Made by a program: the position numbers and the translations under genes. A stretch of DNA of 64,000 nucleotides from NCBI RefSeq assembly GCF_000426845.1, contig NZ_AUGD01000006.1, positions 248,001-312,000 on the forward strand, in the 5' to 3' direction. Positions 9,192 through 18,063 of the stretch are shown in pieces (positions within the stretch are counted from its first letter, which is position 1; every line of letters begins with the position of its first letter). Source of the DNA: Bradyrhizobium sp. in8p8 (GTDB taxonomy: Bacteria > Pseudomonadota > Alphaproteobacteria > Rhizobiales > Xanthobacteraceae). The notes beneath the pieces were generated by a model. That model saw only the letters and a program-made list of their open reading frames with translations. It ran no database searches and was not told the origin of the DNA.

Positions 9192-9887
9192 CTAGGGTGC
9201 CGCGACGGCGAGGTTGACGAACTTCTCTCGCTGCATCCTGCCGAGCAGCGAAGCGAGCTCGTCCTGGTTCATCGCCTTGTCGAACTGGAGGCGGAACATG
9301 CCGCCCTTCGCGTCGCCGATGATCGAAGCCTGGTAGCTGTCGAGCAGTGCGGTGATGTCGGCGACGCGCGCCTCCGGCGTGAAGCGTACCAGCGCGCGCG
9401 CCGGCGCGGCCGCGCTGCCGAGCTCGCGCGTGACCGGCGCGCTGGTCGAGAGCGAGGCCGTCTGGAAGGTCGCCGGCTGGTTCTTCATCAGCACCGCGCC
9501 GATGATCCCGGCCTGCAGCACGAGCGCGACTGCGCCGAGGCTCGCCGACCAGGCCAGCGTGCGCGGCGACAGGCTCGCGAAGAAGACGGCGATGCGCGCC
9601 GAGAGCGGCAGCGAGCCGGCCGCCCGTGCCGGCTCGGCATCGATCGCGGCGAACAGCTTCTGCATTGCGCGCGCCGACGGCGCACCCAGGCTCTCGTTCA
9701 GATGGATGGTTTCTTCATACTCGCCGCGGATCGCGGCATATTGTTTGGCAAGTTCGGGATCGCGCGCCAGCGCTTCCTCGACACGGCGGGAATCGCGCGG
9801 ATTCAGCGTGCCAGCCGCGTGCCACGGCAGCATCAGTTCAATCTCACTGGGCTCTTGCTCCAGCATCTTCTTGCTCAATGCCATCAT
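9192..9887 (-). CDS. Membrane-anchored anti-sigma factor
   Basis: Predicted anti-sigma factor, 231 aa. The N-terminal about 85 residues look like a cytoplasmic anti-sigma domain (IELMLPWHAAGTLNPRDSR, then ARDPELAKQYAAIRGEYEE). It has the family's conserved His-Ala-Ala-Gly-type pattern but no HxxxCxxC zinc cysteines. One transmembrane helix lies at about 112-135 (TLAWSASLGAVALVLQAGII), followed by a periplasmic domain of about 95 residues. Its start overlaps the sigma factor stop by four bases (ATGA), the classic arrangement for a co-translated sigma/anti-sigma pair. The signal it senses is unknown. Confidence 0.85.
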   Translation of the reverse strand: MMALSKKMLEQEPSEIELMLPWHAAGTLNPRDSRRVEEALARDPELAKQYAAIRGEYEETIHLNESLGAPSARAMQKLFAAIDAEPARAAGSLPLSARIAVFFASLSPRTLAWSASLGAVALVLQAGIIGAVLMKNQPATFQTASLSTSAPVTRELGSAAAPARALVRFTPEARVADITALLDSYQASIIGDAKGGMFRLQFDKAMNQDELASLLGRMQREKFVNLAVAAP

Positions 9888-10453
9888 GGCCAGCCTCGCT
9901 CAACGCCGGCTGCCTTCAGCAGTTCGGCCAGTTTCTTGCGCGCATAGAACAAGCGCGTCTTCACAGTGTTCTCCGGTATTCCGACGATTTCGGCCACCTC
10001 TTCCACGGACTTCTCGTGGTAGTAGACGAGATCGACGATTTCCCGGTGCTCCGGCGAGAGGCCCGTCAGACACTCCCGCAACGCCTCACTGGTATCCTTC
10101 TTCTGCACCACCGTTTCCGGATCGTCGGACGTATCCTCGATCGCGTTGGCGGCTTCTTCGTCCAACTCGAAATCCTTCCTGCGCCGGAGCGCAGACAGGG
10201 CCTTGAATCGGGTGATTGCCAGCAGCCAGGTTGAAACGGCGGATCGGCCCTCGAACTTGCCGGCCTGACGCCAGACGTCGAGAAACACCTCGCTGATGAG
10301 GTCTTCCGCCGCCTGCTCGTCACGCACGAGCCTCAGTCCGAACCTGTAAACCCTGACATGGTGCCGCCCGTACAGCACCTGCATGGCGAGCCGGTCACCT
10401 TGAGCGATCCTGGCGATGAGGATCTCGTCCGAAGCCGCCTGTGTCACACTCAA
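9884..10453 (-). CDS. ECF-family RNA polymerase sigma factor
   Basis: Extracytoplasmic-function sigma factor, 189 aa. Region 2 spans about residues 22-90, with LISEVFLDVWRQAGKFEG and STWLLAITRFKALSALRRRK for -10 recognition. Region 4 is at about 125-180, with LSPEHREIVDLVYYHEKSVE and the helix-turn-helix IVGIPENTVKTRLFYARKKL. No C-terminal extension is present. The open frame begins with a TTG at 10453 preceded by GAGACGG at suitable spacing; a GTG two codons later is an alternative. It heads the operon with the anti-sigma factor and exported protease, so autoregulation is likely by family precedent, though I could not define its promoter. Confidence 0.9.
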   Translation of the reverse strand: MSVTQAASDEILIARIAQGDRLAMQVLYGRHHVRVYRFGLRLVRDEQAAEDLISEVFLDVWRQAGKFEGRSAVSTWLLAITRFKALSALRRRKDFELDEEAANAIEDTSDDPETVVQKKDTSEALRECLTGLSPEHREIVDLVYYHEKSVEEVAEIVGIPENTVKTRLFYARKKLAELLKAAGVERGWP

Positions 10454-10876
10454 TGGCCGTCTCGCAAAGTTGGTCGGGTCGATGCGGCGGACGGTTCGAC
10501 CGGGGGTGCAAAATTGTTCAGACTACCGCAGTCATACGGAGAACAGTGTGAGCTAGGCCACATACGCGCTCTTCTTGTGCCACCCGCGTCGATCAACGCC
10601 GCCGGTCAGAATAGGTAATATGATACCGAGTTATTTCCCTGCAGAATGCCTGGGCACAGGCCACCCGGCTCGTCCGGTTCCATAGCACTCTGCACCACGT
10701 TTGTCGCACCAACCCGTGATTTGGCTCGACCGCATCGCACACTTTGATCGCCCGTGGATTCTCGCGCTGGCTGATCAGCTTGTTCGGTGCTGCGTTTCGG
10801 ATTCGGTTTCAAAGGATACCAAACCTAAAGGCTTGGCACGTAGATTCTTGCGCTGACATCCACCACTGGCGGGACC
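10454..10876. other. Divergent intergenic region, 423 bp
   Basis: Separates the minus-strand ECF operon from the plus-strand diguanylate cyclase gene, so it should hold both promoters. A short AT-richer stretch lies near 10610-10635. I see no convincing -35/-10 pair, operator or small gene. Confidence 0.4.
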
Positions 10877-12034
10877 ATGAGCACGGCCGCGACGTCCTTT
10901 CCCGAGAGGAATGCCGCAGAGGTCGCGGATCTCGTCCTCGCGCCCGAGTCCGCGGCCCCTGAAGTCAGGGCCCGCCGGGCCCGGCAGCGCCGCCAGATGT
11001 ATATCGGGCAGGTCGCGAGCTATTCGCTGGGCGCCTCGGTCCTGCTGCTCTACGCCTATGACGGCACGATCTCCATGGGCGTCCCGTCGCTGTTCTGGCT
11101 CGGCGGTCTGCTGATCATTGGAACGTTCACGGTGTTATCGGAAGCCGGTTTCGGTGACCGTTTCGAGGATCATTACCTCACCGTCTACCAGATCTCGGCG
11201 CATATGGCGCTGCAACTGGTGTTCCTGCTCGCGGTGCCGACCGTGGGGGTCGCCTTCCTCGCGGTGTTGTTCCTGATTTTCGCGTTTGGCACGCTGCGCA
11301 TGACGTCGAGCCAGGCGGTGCTCACCTGGGGGCTTGCCACCTGCGGGCTTGCCTTGGTTTTCTTGGGATCTGACCTGCCGATCGGACTGCCAGTCACGAC
11401 CCGGCTGCAGAGAGCCGCCTCGATGCTCTGCTTCGCGCTGGTGATCGGCCAGTGCGCTTTCCTCGGCCTGTTCGGCGCCACCCTGCGCAAGATACTGTAC
11501 CGGCGCAGCATTGAACTGAAGGCCGCCTATCAGCGCATCGAGGAATTGGCCGAACTCGATGAGCTTACCGGCTGCTATAACCGGCGCTGCATCATGCGGC
11601 TTCTCGAACTCGAGATCGAGAAGTCGCGGCAGGCATCCACGCCCTTCGCGATCGCGCTGATCGATCTCGACTGGTTCAAGCGCATCAACGACGCCCTTGG
11701 CCATCCGGTCGGCGACGAGGTGCTGCGCACTTTCGCGATCACCATTTTTGCCAACATCCGCCCGACTGACAGCTTCGGCCGCTACGGCGGAGAGGAATTT
11801 CTGCTGCTGCTGCCGGGTACCGACGGTGAGGTCGCCTCGCGCATGCTCGAGCGGTTGCGCGGCATCGTCGCCGACCTCGACTGGAGCGCATTTTCCCCGG
11901 GTATGCACGTCACGATTTCCGCCGGCGTCGCGACGCTGCGCGACGTTGATACTGCCGACACGTTTCTCGCGCGCGCCGACCGCGCGCTCTATTCCGCCAA
12001 GGCGCAAGGCCGCAACCACATTGCAACGAGCTGA
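10877..12034 (+). CDS. Membrane GGDEF-domain diguanylate cyclase
   Basis: Enzyme predicted to make cyclic di-GMP from two GTP, 385 aa. Residues about 40-215 carry five or six transmembrane helices of a membrane sensor region (YSLGASVLLLYAYDG, GGLLIIGTFTVLSEAGF, MALQLVFLLAVPTVGV). A short coiled linker leads into a GGDEF domain at about 225-385. DELTGCYNRR and the active-site signature GGEEF are intact. An RxxD inhibitory site (RPTD) lies exactly five residues before GGEEF, so product inhibition is expected. The DUF2336 gene follows by 63 bases on the same strand and may be co-transcribed. The signal sensed is unknown. Confidence 0.92.
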   Translation: MSTAATSFPERNAAEVADLVLAPESAAPEVRARRARQRRQMYIGQVASYSLGASVLLLYAYDGTISMGVPSLFWLGGLLIIGTFTVLSEAGFGDRFEDHYLTVYQISAHMALQLVFLLAVPTVGVAFLAVLFLIFAFGTLRMTSSQAVLTWGLATCGLALVFLGSDLPIGLPVTTRLQRAASMLCFALVIGQCAFLGLFGATLRKILYRRSIELKAAYQRIEELAELDELTGCYNRRCIMRLLELEIEKSRQASTPFAIALIDLDWFKRINDALGHPVGDEVLRTFAITIFANIRPTDSFGRYGGEEFLLLLPGTDGEVASRMLERLRGIVADLDWSAFSPGMHVTISAGVATLRDVDTADTFLARADRALYSAKAQGRNHIATS

Positions 12035-12097
12035 CCAATCCATTTTCTCCCGGTGCGACAGAATGCGCCGCGGAGCCGAACGCTCCAGGACAGGGCA

Positions 12098-13201
12098 ATG
12101 AAATCCAAGATCGCGAAACAATCCGAAAACCTGCTCGAGGAATTGCAGACTGCGCTCGCGCACGGCACTGTCGCGCGCCGGGTCGAGACGCTGCGCCGCG
12201 TCACCGATCTCTTCGTGGGTAACGCGGTGGACTATTCCGACGACCACATCCGCGTCTTCGACGATGTGTTCCAATGCTTGATCGAGCAGATCGAGACCTC
12301 GGCGAGGGCGCGGCTCGCCGACCGGCTCGCACCGATCGCGGCGGCCCCGCCGAATATCATCCGCACACTCGCCCTCGACGAGGTCATCGAGGTCTCCGGA
12401 CCGGTGCTGACGAAGTCGGAGCGCCTGGATGAAGCAACGCTGATCGAGATCGCGCGGAGCAGGGGCCAGCCGCATCTCAAGGCGATCTCGCTGCGGCGGG
12501 TGCTGTCGGAAGCGCTGACCGACGTGCTGGTGACACGCGGCAACCAGGACGTGGTGCAGTCGACCGTCGGAAATCCGGGCGCCCGGCTCTCCGAAGGAAG
12601 TCTCACCGACCTCGTCACGCGGGCCGAACGCGATGACGACCTCGCCGCCTGCATCGGCCTCCGGCCGGACCTGCCGCGCCACCACTATCTGAGGCTGGTC
12701 GCCAAAGCATCATCGAGCGTGCGCAGGAAGCTTGCGTCCGCGCATCCCGAGCTCACCAACGAAGTATCGCGCGTGGTCCAGGAAGCGGCGCAGAGGGTCC
12801 GAATCGCCGCCATGACGAAGCAGACCGAGATGGCGCGCGCGCTGGTGAAATCGCTGCACGAGGACGGTCGCCTCGACGAACTTGAGGTCACCGCCTTCGC
12901 CGAGCAGGGCAAGTTCGACGAGGCCAATGCAGGATTGGCGGCACTCGCCGGCGTCGCGGTCGAGACCGCCGAGACTATGATGATCGAGAGCCGCACCGAA
13001 GGCGTGATGATCCTCGCCAAGGTCGCGGGCATGTCCTGGCCGTGCGTGCGCGCCATCATCGCCATGCGCGAGAAGCTCTCCGGCGGCGCGCAGGCGGACA
13101 TGCTGACACTGCGCGACACCTACGAGGCACTGCGCTCGTCGACCGCGCAACAAGTGCTGCGATTCCATCGCATGCAGCTGGGCACGACGCCGGCGGCGTG
13201 A
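12098..13201 (+). CDS. DUF2336 domain-containing protein
   Basis: 367 aa soluble protein of the alphaproteobacterial DUF2336 family, probably all helical. The N-terminal half contains the recognisable RRVETLRRVTDLFV and DDHIRVFDDVFQCLIEQIE segments, followed by HEAT-like helices. No signal peptide, membrane helix or catalytic motif is visible. The ATG at 12098 has a good AGGACAGGG site upstream and is preferred to an upstream non-ATG extension. The family often sits near signalling genes; here it follows a diguanylate cyclase, suggesting but not proving a role in that pathway. Confidence 0.82.
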   Translation: MKSKIAKQSENLLEELQTALAHGTVARRVETLRRVTDLFVGNAVDYSDDHIRVFDDVFQCLIEQIETSARARLADRLAPIAAAPPNIIRTLALDEVIEVSGPVLTKSERLDEATLIEIARSRGQPHLKAISLRRVLSEALTDVLVTRGNQDVVQSTVGNPGARLSEGSLTDLVTRAERDDDLAACIGLRPDLPRHHYLRLVAKASSSVRRKLASAHPELTNEVSRVVQEAAQRVRIAAMTKQTEMARALVKSLHEDGRLDELEVTAFAEQGKFDEANAGLAALAGVAVETAETMMIESRTEGVMILAKVAGMSWPCVRAIIAMREKLSGGAQADMLTLRDTYEALRSSTAQQVLRFHRMQLGTTPAA

Positions 13202-13212
13202 AGCCGGCGGCG

Positions 13213-13851
13213 CTAGTAGCGAAGAACTTTGGATCCCGCCAGCGCCCCGATCGCCGTTACGATCGCGGTCGCCAACGTGTACCAGGTCACGACGAACAGC
13301 GGCGAGTCGTCGGTGCAGTGCGAGGCATAAAGGGTCGCAGCCAAGCCGGCCGACACCAGGCCGGCGAGCGCACCGGCCAGCGCAGGACGCGAGGGCGCGC
13401 CGTGGCGCAGGCCGAACAGCGCGCCTGCCAGCAGCGGCAGCGACATGGCGGGGATCGCGACCAGGCACACCCTGGAGTTCTTGCCCATCAGGCGCATCGT
13501 CATCGGCATGGCCGGCGCCATCATCGCCTCGCCGCCGATCGCTACGGCAAGGAGCCCGACGGGAAGCAGCAGCAGCCAGCCCCAGCCGCGCAGCAGGGCT
13601 TCGGGACGCGACAAATGCAGGCTGATGATGATTGCGGGGATTGCGAGCGACAGGGTCACCGCGAACTTCATGTCGAAGAACGGATTGCGCATGGCGCTCA
13701 TCAGGTCGGCGCGCACGCCGAAGAACGTTGCGAAGATCAGGATCGACAGCGGCGCGGCCACCAGCAGCGCCATCGTCAGCACGGCGCCGACGCGCGGCGC
13801 GCGATGGGCGTTGTCGGCCGCGAGCGAGCGGATGAGTTGATCGGTGTCCAT
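13213..13851 (-). CDS. nrsF: NrsF-type anti-sigma factor (DUF1109)
   Basis: Six-helix inner-membrane protein of 212 aa, homologous by pattern to NrsF/DUF1109, the membrane anti-sigma factor of SigF-like ECF sigma factors. Helices are at about 22-45, 62-80, 88-108, 128-147, 157-176 and 186-206. It has exactly two cysteines, Cys129 and Cys179, each on the edge of a helix. In Caulobacter NrsF two cysteines at nearly the same positions are needed to respond to heavy metal and oxidative stress (established knowledge). It starts two bases after the sigma factor stop, on the same strand, so the two are co-expressed. Confidence 0.88.
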   Translation of the reverse strand: MDTDQLIRSLAADNAHRAPRVGAVLTMALLVAAPLSILIFATFFGVRADLMSAMRNPFFDMKFAVTLSLAIPAIIISLHLSRPEALLRGWGWLLLLPVGLLAVAIGGEAMMAPAMPMTMRLMGKNSRVCLVAIPAMSLPLLAGALFGLRHGAPSRPALAGALAGLVSAGLAATLYASHCTDDSPLFVVTWYTLATAIVTAIGALAGSKVLRY

Positions 13852-13853
13852 GA

Positions 13854-14399
13854 CTAGGCGTCCCGCAGTTTGGCCGTCAGCGCCGCAAGTCCGCGATGCA
13901 GCGCGACCCGCACCGCACCCTCACTCATCGAGAGCTTTGCCGCCGTGTCCTTGATCGAGGCGGCCTCGACTGCGATCGATTGCAGCACGTCGCGCTGTCG
14001 TTGCGGCAGGGTGCCCAATTGGGCGGCGACCTCGCCGGCCGAAGCGGTCTCCTGCGGCGCCTCGCCCGGCAGCGTCTCGGCGAAGTCGTCGATGTTCACG
14101 AACACGCGCCTGCCGCGCCGGCGAAGCGCGTCGATCAGCTTGTTGCGGCCGATCGCAAACAGCCAGGGCGCGAAGGGGGCTTCGCTGTCCCAGGTGTGCC
14201 GCTTCAGATGCACCGCCAACAAAATCTCCTGCACGATATCCTCGGCCTGGTCTGGAGGCTGACCCGCCCGCGCCAAGCCGCGCCTCGCGGCAGCGCGCAG
14301 CACAGGCGTGACTGCCTTCAACAAGCGCTGATACGCCGCGTCATCGCCAGCCATGGCCGACCGCATCAGGCCGGTCCATTCGTCTTCACGTCCGCGCAC
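13854..14399 (-). CDS. sigF: ECF sigma factor, SigF type
   Basis: ECF sigma factor, 181 aa. Region 2 is at about 15-95 (DQAEDIVQEILLAVHLKR, then APWLFAIGRNKLIDALRRR) and region 4 at about 125-180 (LPQRQRDVLQSIAVEAASIK, helix-turn-helix AAKLSMSEGAVRVALHRG). It is paired with the NrsF-type gene, which identifies the SigF branch. The start is a GTG at 14399 with GAGGGG about seven bases upstream; ATG triplets at 14412 and 14415 are out of frame. The region to 14689 separates it from a divergent exported protein that could be a regulon member, an inference from position only. Confidence 0.88.
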   Translation of the reverse strand: MRGREDEWTGLMRSAMAGDDAAYQRLLKAVTPVLRAAARRGLARAGQPPDQAEDIVQEILLAVHLKRHTWDSEAPFAPWLFAIGRNKLIDALRRRGRRVFVNIDDFAETLPGEAPQETASAGEVAAQLGTLPQRQRDVLQSIAVEAASIKDTAAKLSMSEGAVRVALHRGLAALTAKLRDA

Positions 14400-14689
14400 C
14401 CGCGCCCCTCATCATGCAATTCGGCTGCTCATTCAATTTGTTACGCAGGCGGCCGGAATTATCACGAATTCGTGATGAAGTCCCGAACCTCGCGGCCGAT
14501 GTAGTCGTAACATTGCTAAGGCTCATAACACCGATCGGCCCATGCCGCATCGGCCAGCCAGCCGCAAGGGGCGGTCTGCCCCGTTTTTGGCGGGTCTAAC
14601 CCGAAGATTCCCATTTTCTGCCCCGCTGTCGTCACGCCCAAGGGTCTCTGTTCACTCCTGGGACGGGCGGAATTGGGGAGATCGTCGAC

Positions 14690-15367
14690 ATGATGAAAGC
14701 CAGCGCGCGCGCGGCCCTGATCGTTGTGGCCGGGCTTTTCTTGCTGTTCGGGGGCGTTGCACAGGCGGCGCCGAGTTCGGCGGCCGGCAACAAACCGGAT
14801 AGCGCGGAGAAGCAGGCCGACACGGCCAAGCACCGGCGCCACGATTCGCGCCGCACCGGCAGCAACAAGGCGGTGAAGAACTCCGTCAGCAAGGCCGGCA
14901 AGAAGGACACTGCCGCAAGGACCGACGAGGCCAAGGCTGACGGCAAGACCGAGGGTGTCAAGACCGACGGTGAGGGGCCGGCATCGAACCAAATGCCGCC
15001 GGAGGTCGCCAATGCCAATGCGCAGCTCGCTGACGACACGCCGACCGCAGCTGCCGCCTCGGCGATGACGAACCGGGCCAACGACAATGTCCAGGCGGCA
15101 GCGGATAATACCAATGCCGCGGCCCCGGAAAGCCAGGTCGTCGCACCCGATCAGCTCAACGACATCGATCGCGCCGTGCAGCAGGAAAACCCGCCGGCGC
15201 AGAAGGCGGTGCTTGCCGCAACCGAGGCGCAGCCTCGGCCCGCCCCGGTGATGGCAAGCAGCCAGCAGAGCTCGGCCTGGGACCAGAGCTCCCTGATCGG
15301 CAAGATCTTCATCGGCGTCGGCACGCTGCTGACGCTGGCCTCTGCCGCGCGGATGTTCATAGCCTGA
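14690..15367 (+). CDS. Exported Ala/Lys-rich low-complexity protein with C-terminal membrane anchor
   Basis: 225 aa protein of unknown function. A signal peptide covers about residues 1-26 (hydrophobic core LIVVAGLFLLFGGV, cleavage near AQAA). The middle is low-complexity, rich in Ala, Lys, Asp and Asn and probably disordered, basic in the first half (HRRHDSRRTGSNKAVKN) and more acidic later. A hydrophobic segment at about 202-222 (GKIFIGVGTLLTLASAARMF) would anchor the C terminus. A GGGGAG ribosome site precedes the ATG. It is divergent from the sigF-nrsF operon. No family recognised. Confidence 0.72.
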   Translation: MMKASARAALIVVAGLFLLFGGVAQAAPSSAAGNKPDSAEKQADTAKHRRHDSRRTGSNKAVKNSVSKAGKKDTAARTDEAKADGKTEGVKTDGEGPASNQMPPEVANANAQLADDTPTAAAASAMTNRANDNVQAAADNTNAAAPESQVVAPDQLNDIDRAVQQENPPAQKAVLAATEAQPRPAPVMASSQQSSAWDQSSLIGKIFIGVGTLLTLASAARMFIA

Positions 15368-15391
15368 TTGCCAGTTCCGCCAGGACGCAAA

Positions 15392-15418
15392 CAGGACGCG
15401 CACAGCCCGCGCGTCCTG
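15392..15418 (+). terminator. GC-rich hairpin after the exported low-complexity gene
   Basis: A perfect 10-bp inverted repeat (CAGGACGCGC / GCGCGTCCTG) with a 7-base loop, 25 bases after the stop codon. There is no T-run after it, so intrinsic termination is uncertain; it may instead stabilise the 3' end. Confidence 0.45.
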
Positions 15419-15489
15419 CCTCCGGCCCCCCTTGAAGCCCACCGCGCCAGCGGGCACATTGCCCGCTCAATCAAAAGCGTGGGTGGAGC

Positions 15490-16269
15490 ATGAGCACGTT
15501 TGAACACATTATCGTCGAGAGCAAAGGCGCGGTCGGCATCATCAAGCTGAACCGGCCGAAGATGCTCAACGCGCTCTCATTCGGCGTCTTCCGCGAGATC
15601 GCTGCCGCGGTCGACGATCTCGAGGCCGACGATGCCATCGGCTGCATCCTCGTGACCGGCAACGAGAAGGCCTTTGCCGCCGGCGCCGACATCAAGGAGA
15701 TGCAGCCCAAGAGCTTCATCGACATGTTCTCCGAGGACTTCGCCGCGATCGGCGGCGACCGCATCGCTCGTTGCCGGAAGCCAACCATCGCCGCGGTCGC
15801 CGGTTATGCGCTGGGCGGCGGCTGCGAGCTCGCCATGATGTGCGACTTCATCATCGCCGCCGACACGGCAAAATTCGGCCAGCCCGAGATCACGCTCGGC
15901 ACCATTCCCGGCATCGGCGGTACCCAGCGCCTGACGCGCGCGATCGGCAAGTCCAAGGCAATGGACCTCTGCCTCACCGGCCGGATGATGGATGCGGCCG
16001 AAGCTGAGCGCTCGGGCCTCGTCAGCCGCATCGTCTCGGCTGACAAGCTGATGGACGAAGCGATGGCGGCAGCCGAGAAGATTGCCGCGATGTCGCGCCC
16101 TGCGGCCGCAATGGCCAAGGAGGCGGTGAACCGCGCATTCGAGACCACGCTTGCCGAGGGCATGAGCGTCGAGCGCAACCTGTTCCATTCGACTTTCGCG
16201 CTCGAGGACCGCTCCGAAGGCATGGCTGCCTTCATCGAAAAGCGCAAGCCGGTGAACAGGAATCGGTAA
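15490..16269 (+). CDS. Enoyl-CoA hydratase/isomerase family protein
   Basis: Crotonase-fold enzyme, 259 aa, predicted to hydrate 2-enoyl-CoA in beta-oxidation. The oxyanion-hole motif [11 protein letters not shown] is at about residues 59-69. [15 protein letters not shown] carries the first catalytic Glu (near 112), and [20 protein letters not shown] carries the second (near 132), so both catalytic acids of true hydratases are present. The C-terminal [12 protein letters not shown] tail is typical. It is most like short-chain FadB1/PaaF hydratases. It stands alone, with no other beta-oxidation gene adjacent. Confidence 0.93.
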   Translation: MSTFEHIIVESKGAVGIIKLNRPKMLNALSFGVFREIAAAVDDLEADDAIGCILVTGNEKAFAAGADIKEMQPKSFIDMFSEDFAAIGGDRIARCRKPTIAAVAGYALGGGCELAMMCDFIIAADTAKFGQPEITLGTIPGIGGTQRLTRAIGKSKAMDLCLTGRMMDAAEAERSGLVSRIVSADKLMDEAMAAAEKIAAMSRPAAAMAKEAVNRAFETTLAEGMSVERNLFHSTFALEDRSEGMAAFIEKRKPVNRNR

Positions 16270-16456
16270 GGCGCGCAACCGGCCATGCTCGTGTAAGGCT
16301 CTGCCGCGTTCCCGTAGAACCCTGTGACGGAGCTGCAACAAGCACGGATTTCATGGGGGTTTTCCCCGCGGCAGTTTGCCTGCGGGACCTCGGCTGGTTA
16401 AACAGTTAAGAGGACCGCCATCGGCGGGGGCGAATAGCCAGGGTTTGTGGAATTAC

Positions 16457-17887
16457 ATGATTGGGCGTACCGCCAGAGCTGGTCGCGTGCTGACGCGGCA
16501 TCGATCGGGCGTGGCTCCCGTGCTTGCGACATGGACCACGCTGGCGCTCTCCTGCGCCCTCGCCTCTCCCGCCTGGGCGGAGGCCCTGCCCGAGGCGCTC
16601 GCCAAGGCCTATCAGACCAATCCGCAGCTCAATGCCGAGCGTGCGCGCCAGCGTGCGACTGACGAGAACGTACCGCAGGCGCTTGCCGGCTACCGGCCGC
16701 AGATCTTGGCCAGCCTCAGCGCCGGCCTGCAATCGGTGCGCAATCTGCTGCCCGACAACACCATCCAGACCGCCAACCTGAAACCCTGGATCATCGGCGT
16801 CACCGTGACGCAGACCCTGTTTAACGGCTTCCGCACCGCCAACAGCGTGCGGGCCGCGGAACTCCAGGTGCAGTCGGGCCGCGAAGCGCTGCGCAATGTC
16901 GGCCAAGGCGTACTGCTCGACGCCGTCACCGCTTACACCAACGTGCTCGCCAACCAATCGCTCGTCGAGGCACAGCGCTCCAATGTCGCCTTCCTGCGCG
17001 AAACACTTTCGGTGACCCAGCGCCGCCTCAATGCCGGCGATGTCACGCCGACCGACACCGCCCAGGCCGAGGCCCGTCTCAACCGCGGCCTTGCCGATCT
17101 CAACGCGGCCGAGGTCGCGCTCGCCGTCAGTCAGGCGATGTATGCACAGGTGATCGGCAATGCGCCCTCGCAGCTTCGCCCCGCCGAGGCCGTCGACCGC
17201 TATCTGCCGAAGAGTCGCGAGGACGCGATGACGAAGGCGATCCGACAGCATCCGGCGGTGATGGCCGCCAGCTTCGACGTCGATGTCGCCTCCACCAACA
17301 TCCGCATCGCCGAAGGCACATTGCTGCCGAGCGCGACCATCCAGGGCAGCGCGAGCAAGAGCCGCAACAACGACCCGACACTCGGCACCTTCGCCGAAGA
17401 CCAGGCTTCGATCGTCGCCAACGTCACTGCGCCGATTTACGATGGCGGCCAGGCCGCGGCGCAGACCCGGCAAGCCAAGGAGATCACGGCGCAGAGCCGG
17501 CTCGTGCTCGACCAGGTGCGCAACCAGGCTCGCGCTGCGGCGGTGAGCGCCTGGGTCGCCAATGAAGGCGCCAAGGTCGCGGTCTCCGCCTCGGAGTCCG
17601 AAGTGAAGGCCGCGACGGTCGCGCTCCAAGGCGTGCAGCGCGAGGCCGCCGGAGGACAGCGCACGACCGTCGACGTGCTGAACTCGCAGGCCGATCTGAT
17701 CCTGGCCAAGGCCCGCCTGATCGGCGCACAACGCGACCGCGTGATCGCCTCCTACACGCTCCTCAGCGCCATCGGCCATCTCGACGTCAAGACGCTGAAC
17801 CTGAACACGCCGGACTATCTGCCCGAGGTGCACTACCATCAGGTCCGCGACGCCTGGCACGGCCTACGCACGCCATCAGGGCAGTAG
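16457..17887 (+). CDS. tolC: TolC-family outer-membrane efflux protein
   Basis: Outer-membrane channel of 476 aa for type I secretion or RND efflux. A signal peptide is at about 1-40 (ALSCALASPAWA). The mature part shows the family's two structural repeats: ALAKAYQTNPQLNAERARQR at the start of the first, VTVTQTLFNGFRTANSV at a strand/helix transition, and VTAPIYDGGQAAAQTRQA in the second. The ATG at 16457 is chosen because it begins the signal peptide; upstream in-frame codons lack a good site. The RND pump and adaptor at 18979-23369, on the opposite strand, lack their own outer-membrane gene, so this could be the partner. Confidence 0.9.
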   Translation: MIGRTARAGRVLTRHRSGVAPVLATWTTLALSCALASPAWAEALPEALAKAYQTNPQLNAERARQRATDENVPQALAGYRPQILASLSAGLQSVRNLLPDNTIQTANLKPWIIGVTVTQTLFNGFRTANSVRAAELQVQSGREALRNVGQGVLLDAVTAYTNVLANQSLVEAQRSNVAFLRETLSVTQRRLNAGDVTPTDTAQAEARLNRGLADLNAAEVALAVSQAMYAQVIGNAPSQLRPAEAVDRYLPKSREDAMTKAIRQHPAVMAASFDVDVASTNIRIAEGTLLPSATIQGSASKSRNNDPTLGTFAEDQASIVANVTAPIYDGGQAAAQTRQAKEITAQSRLVLDQVRNQARAAAVSAWVANEGAKVAVSASESEVKAATVALQGVQREAAGGQRTTVDVLNSQADLILAKARLIGAQRDRVIASYTLLSAIGHLDVKTLNLNTPDYLPEVHYHQVRDAWHGLRTPSGQ

Positions 17888-18063
17888 GAGCCGAAACTTC
17901 CCTCTCGCTCCTGCGAAGGAACCATCACAGCTTCGACTCCTGGCGTGTAGAAGCCGCATAGAGCCTTGCTGGCGTGCTATCATTGCTCGGCAACGAAGCA
18001 GGAGAGAGACACCATGCTCTGCCAACGCGGTTTCCTGTTCGCCTTCTCGCGGCCGGAGTAACC

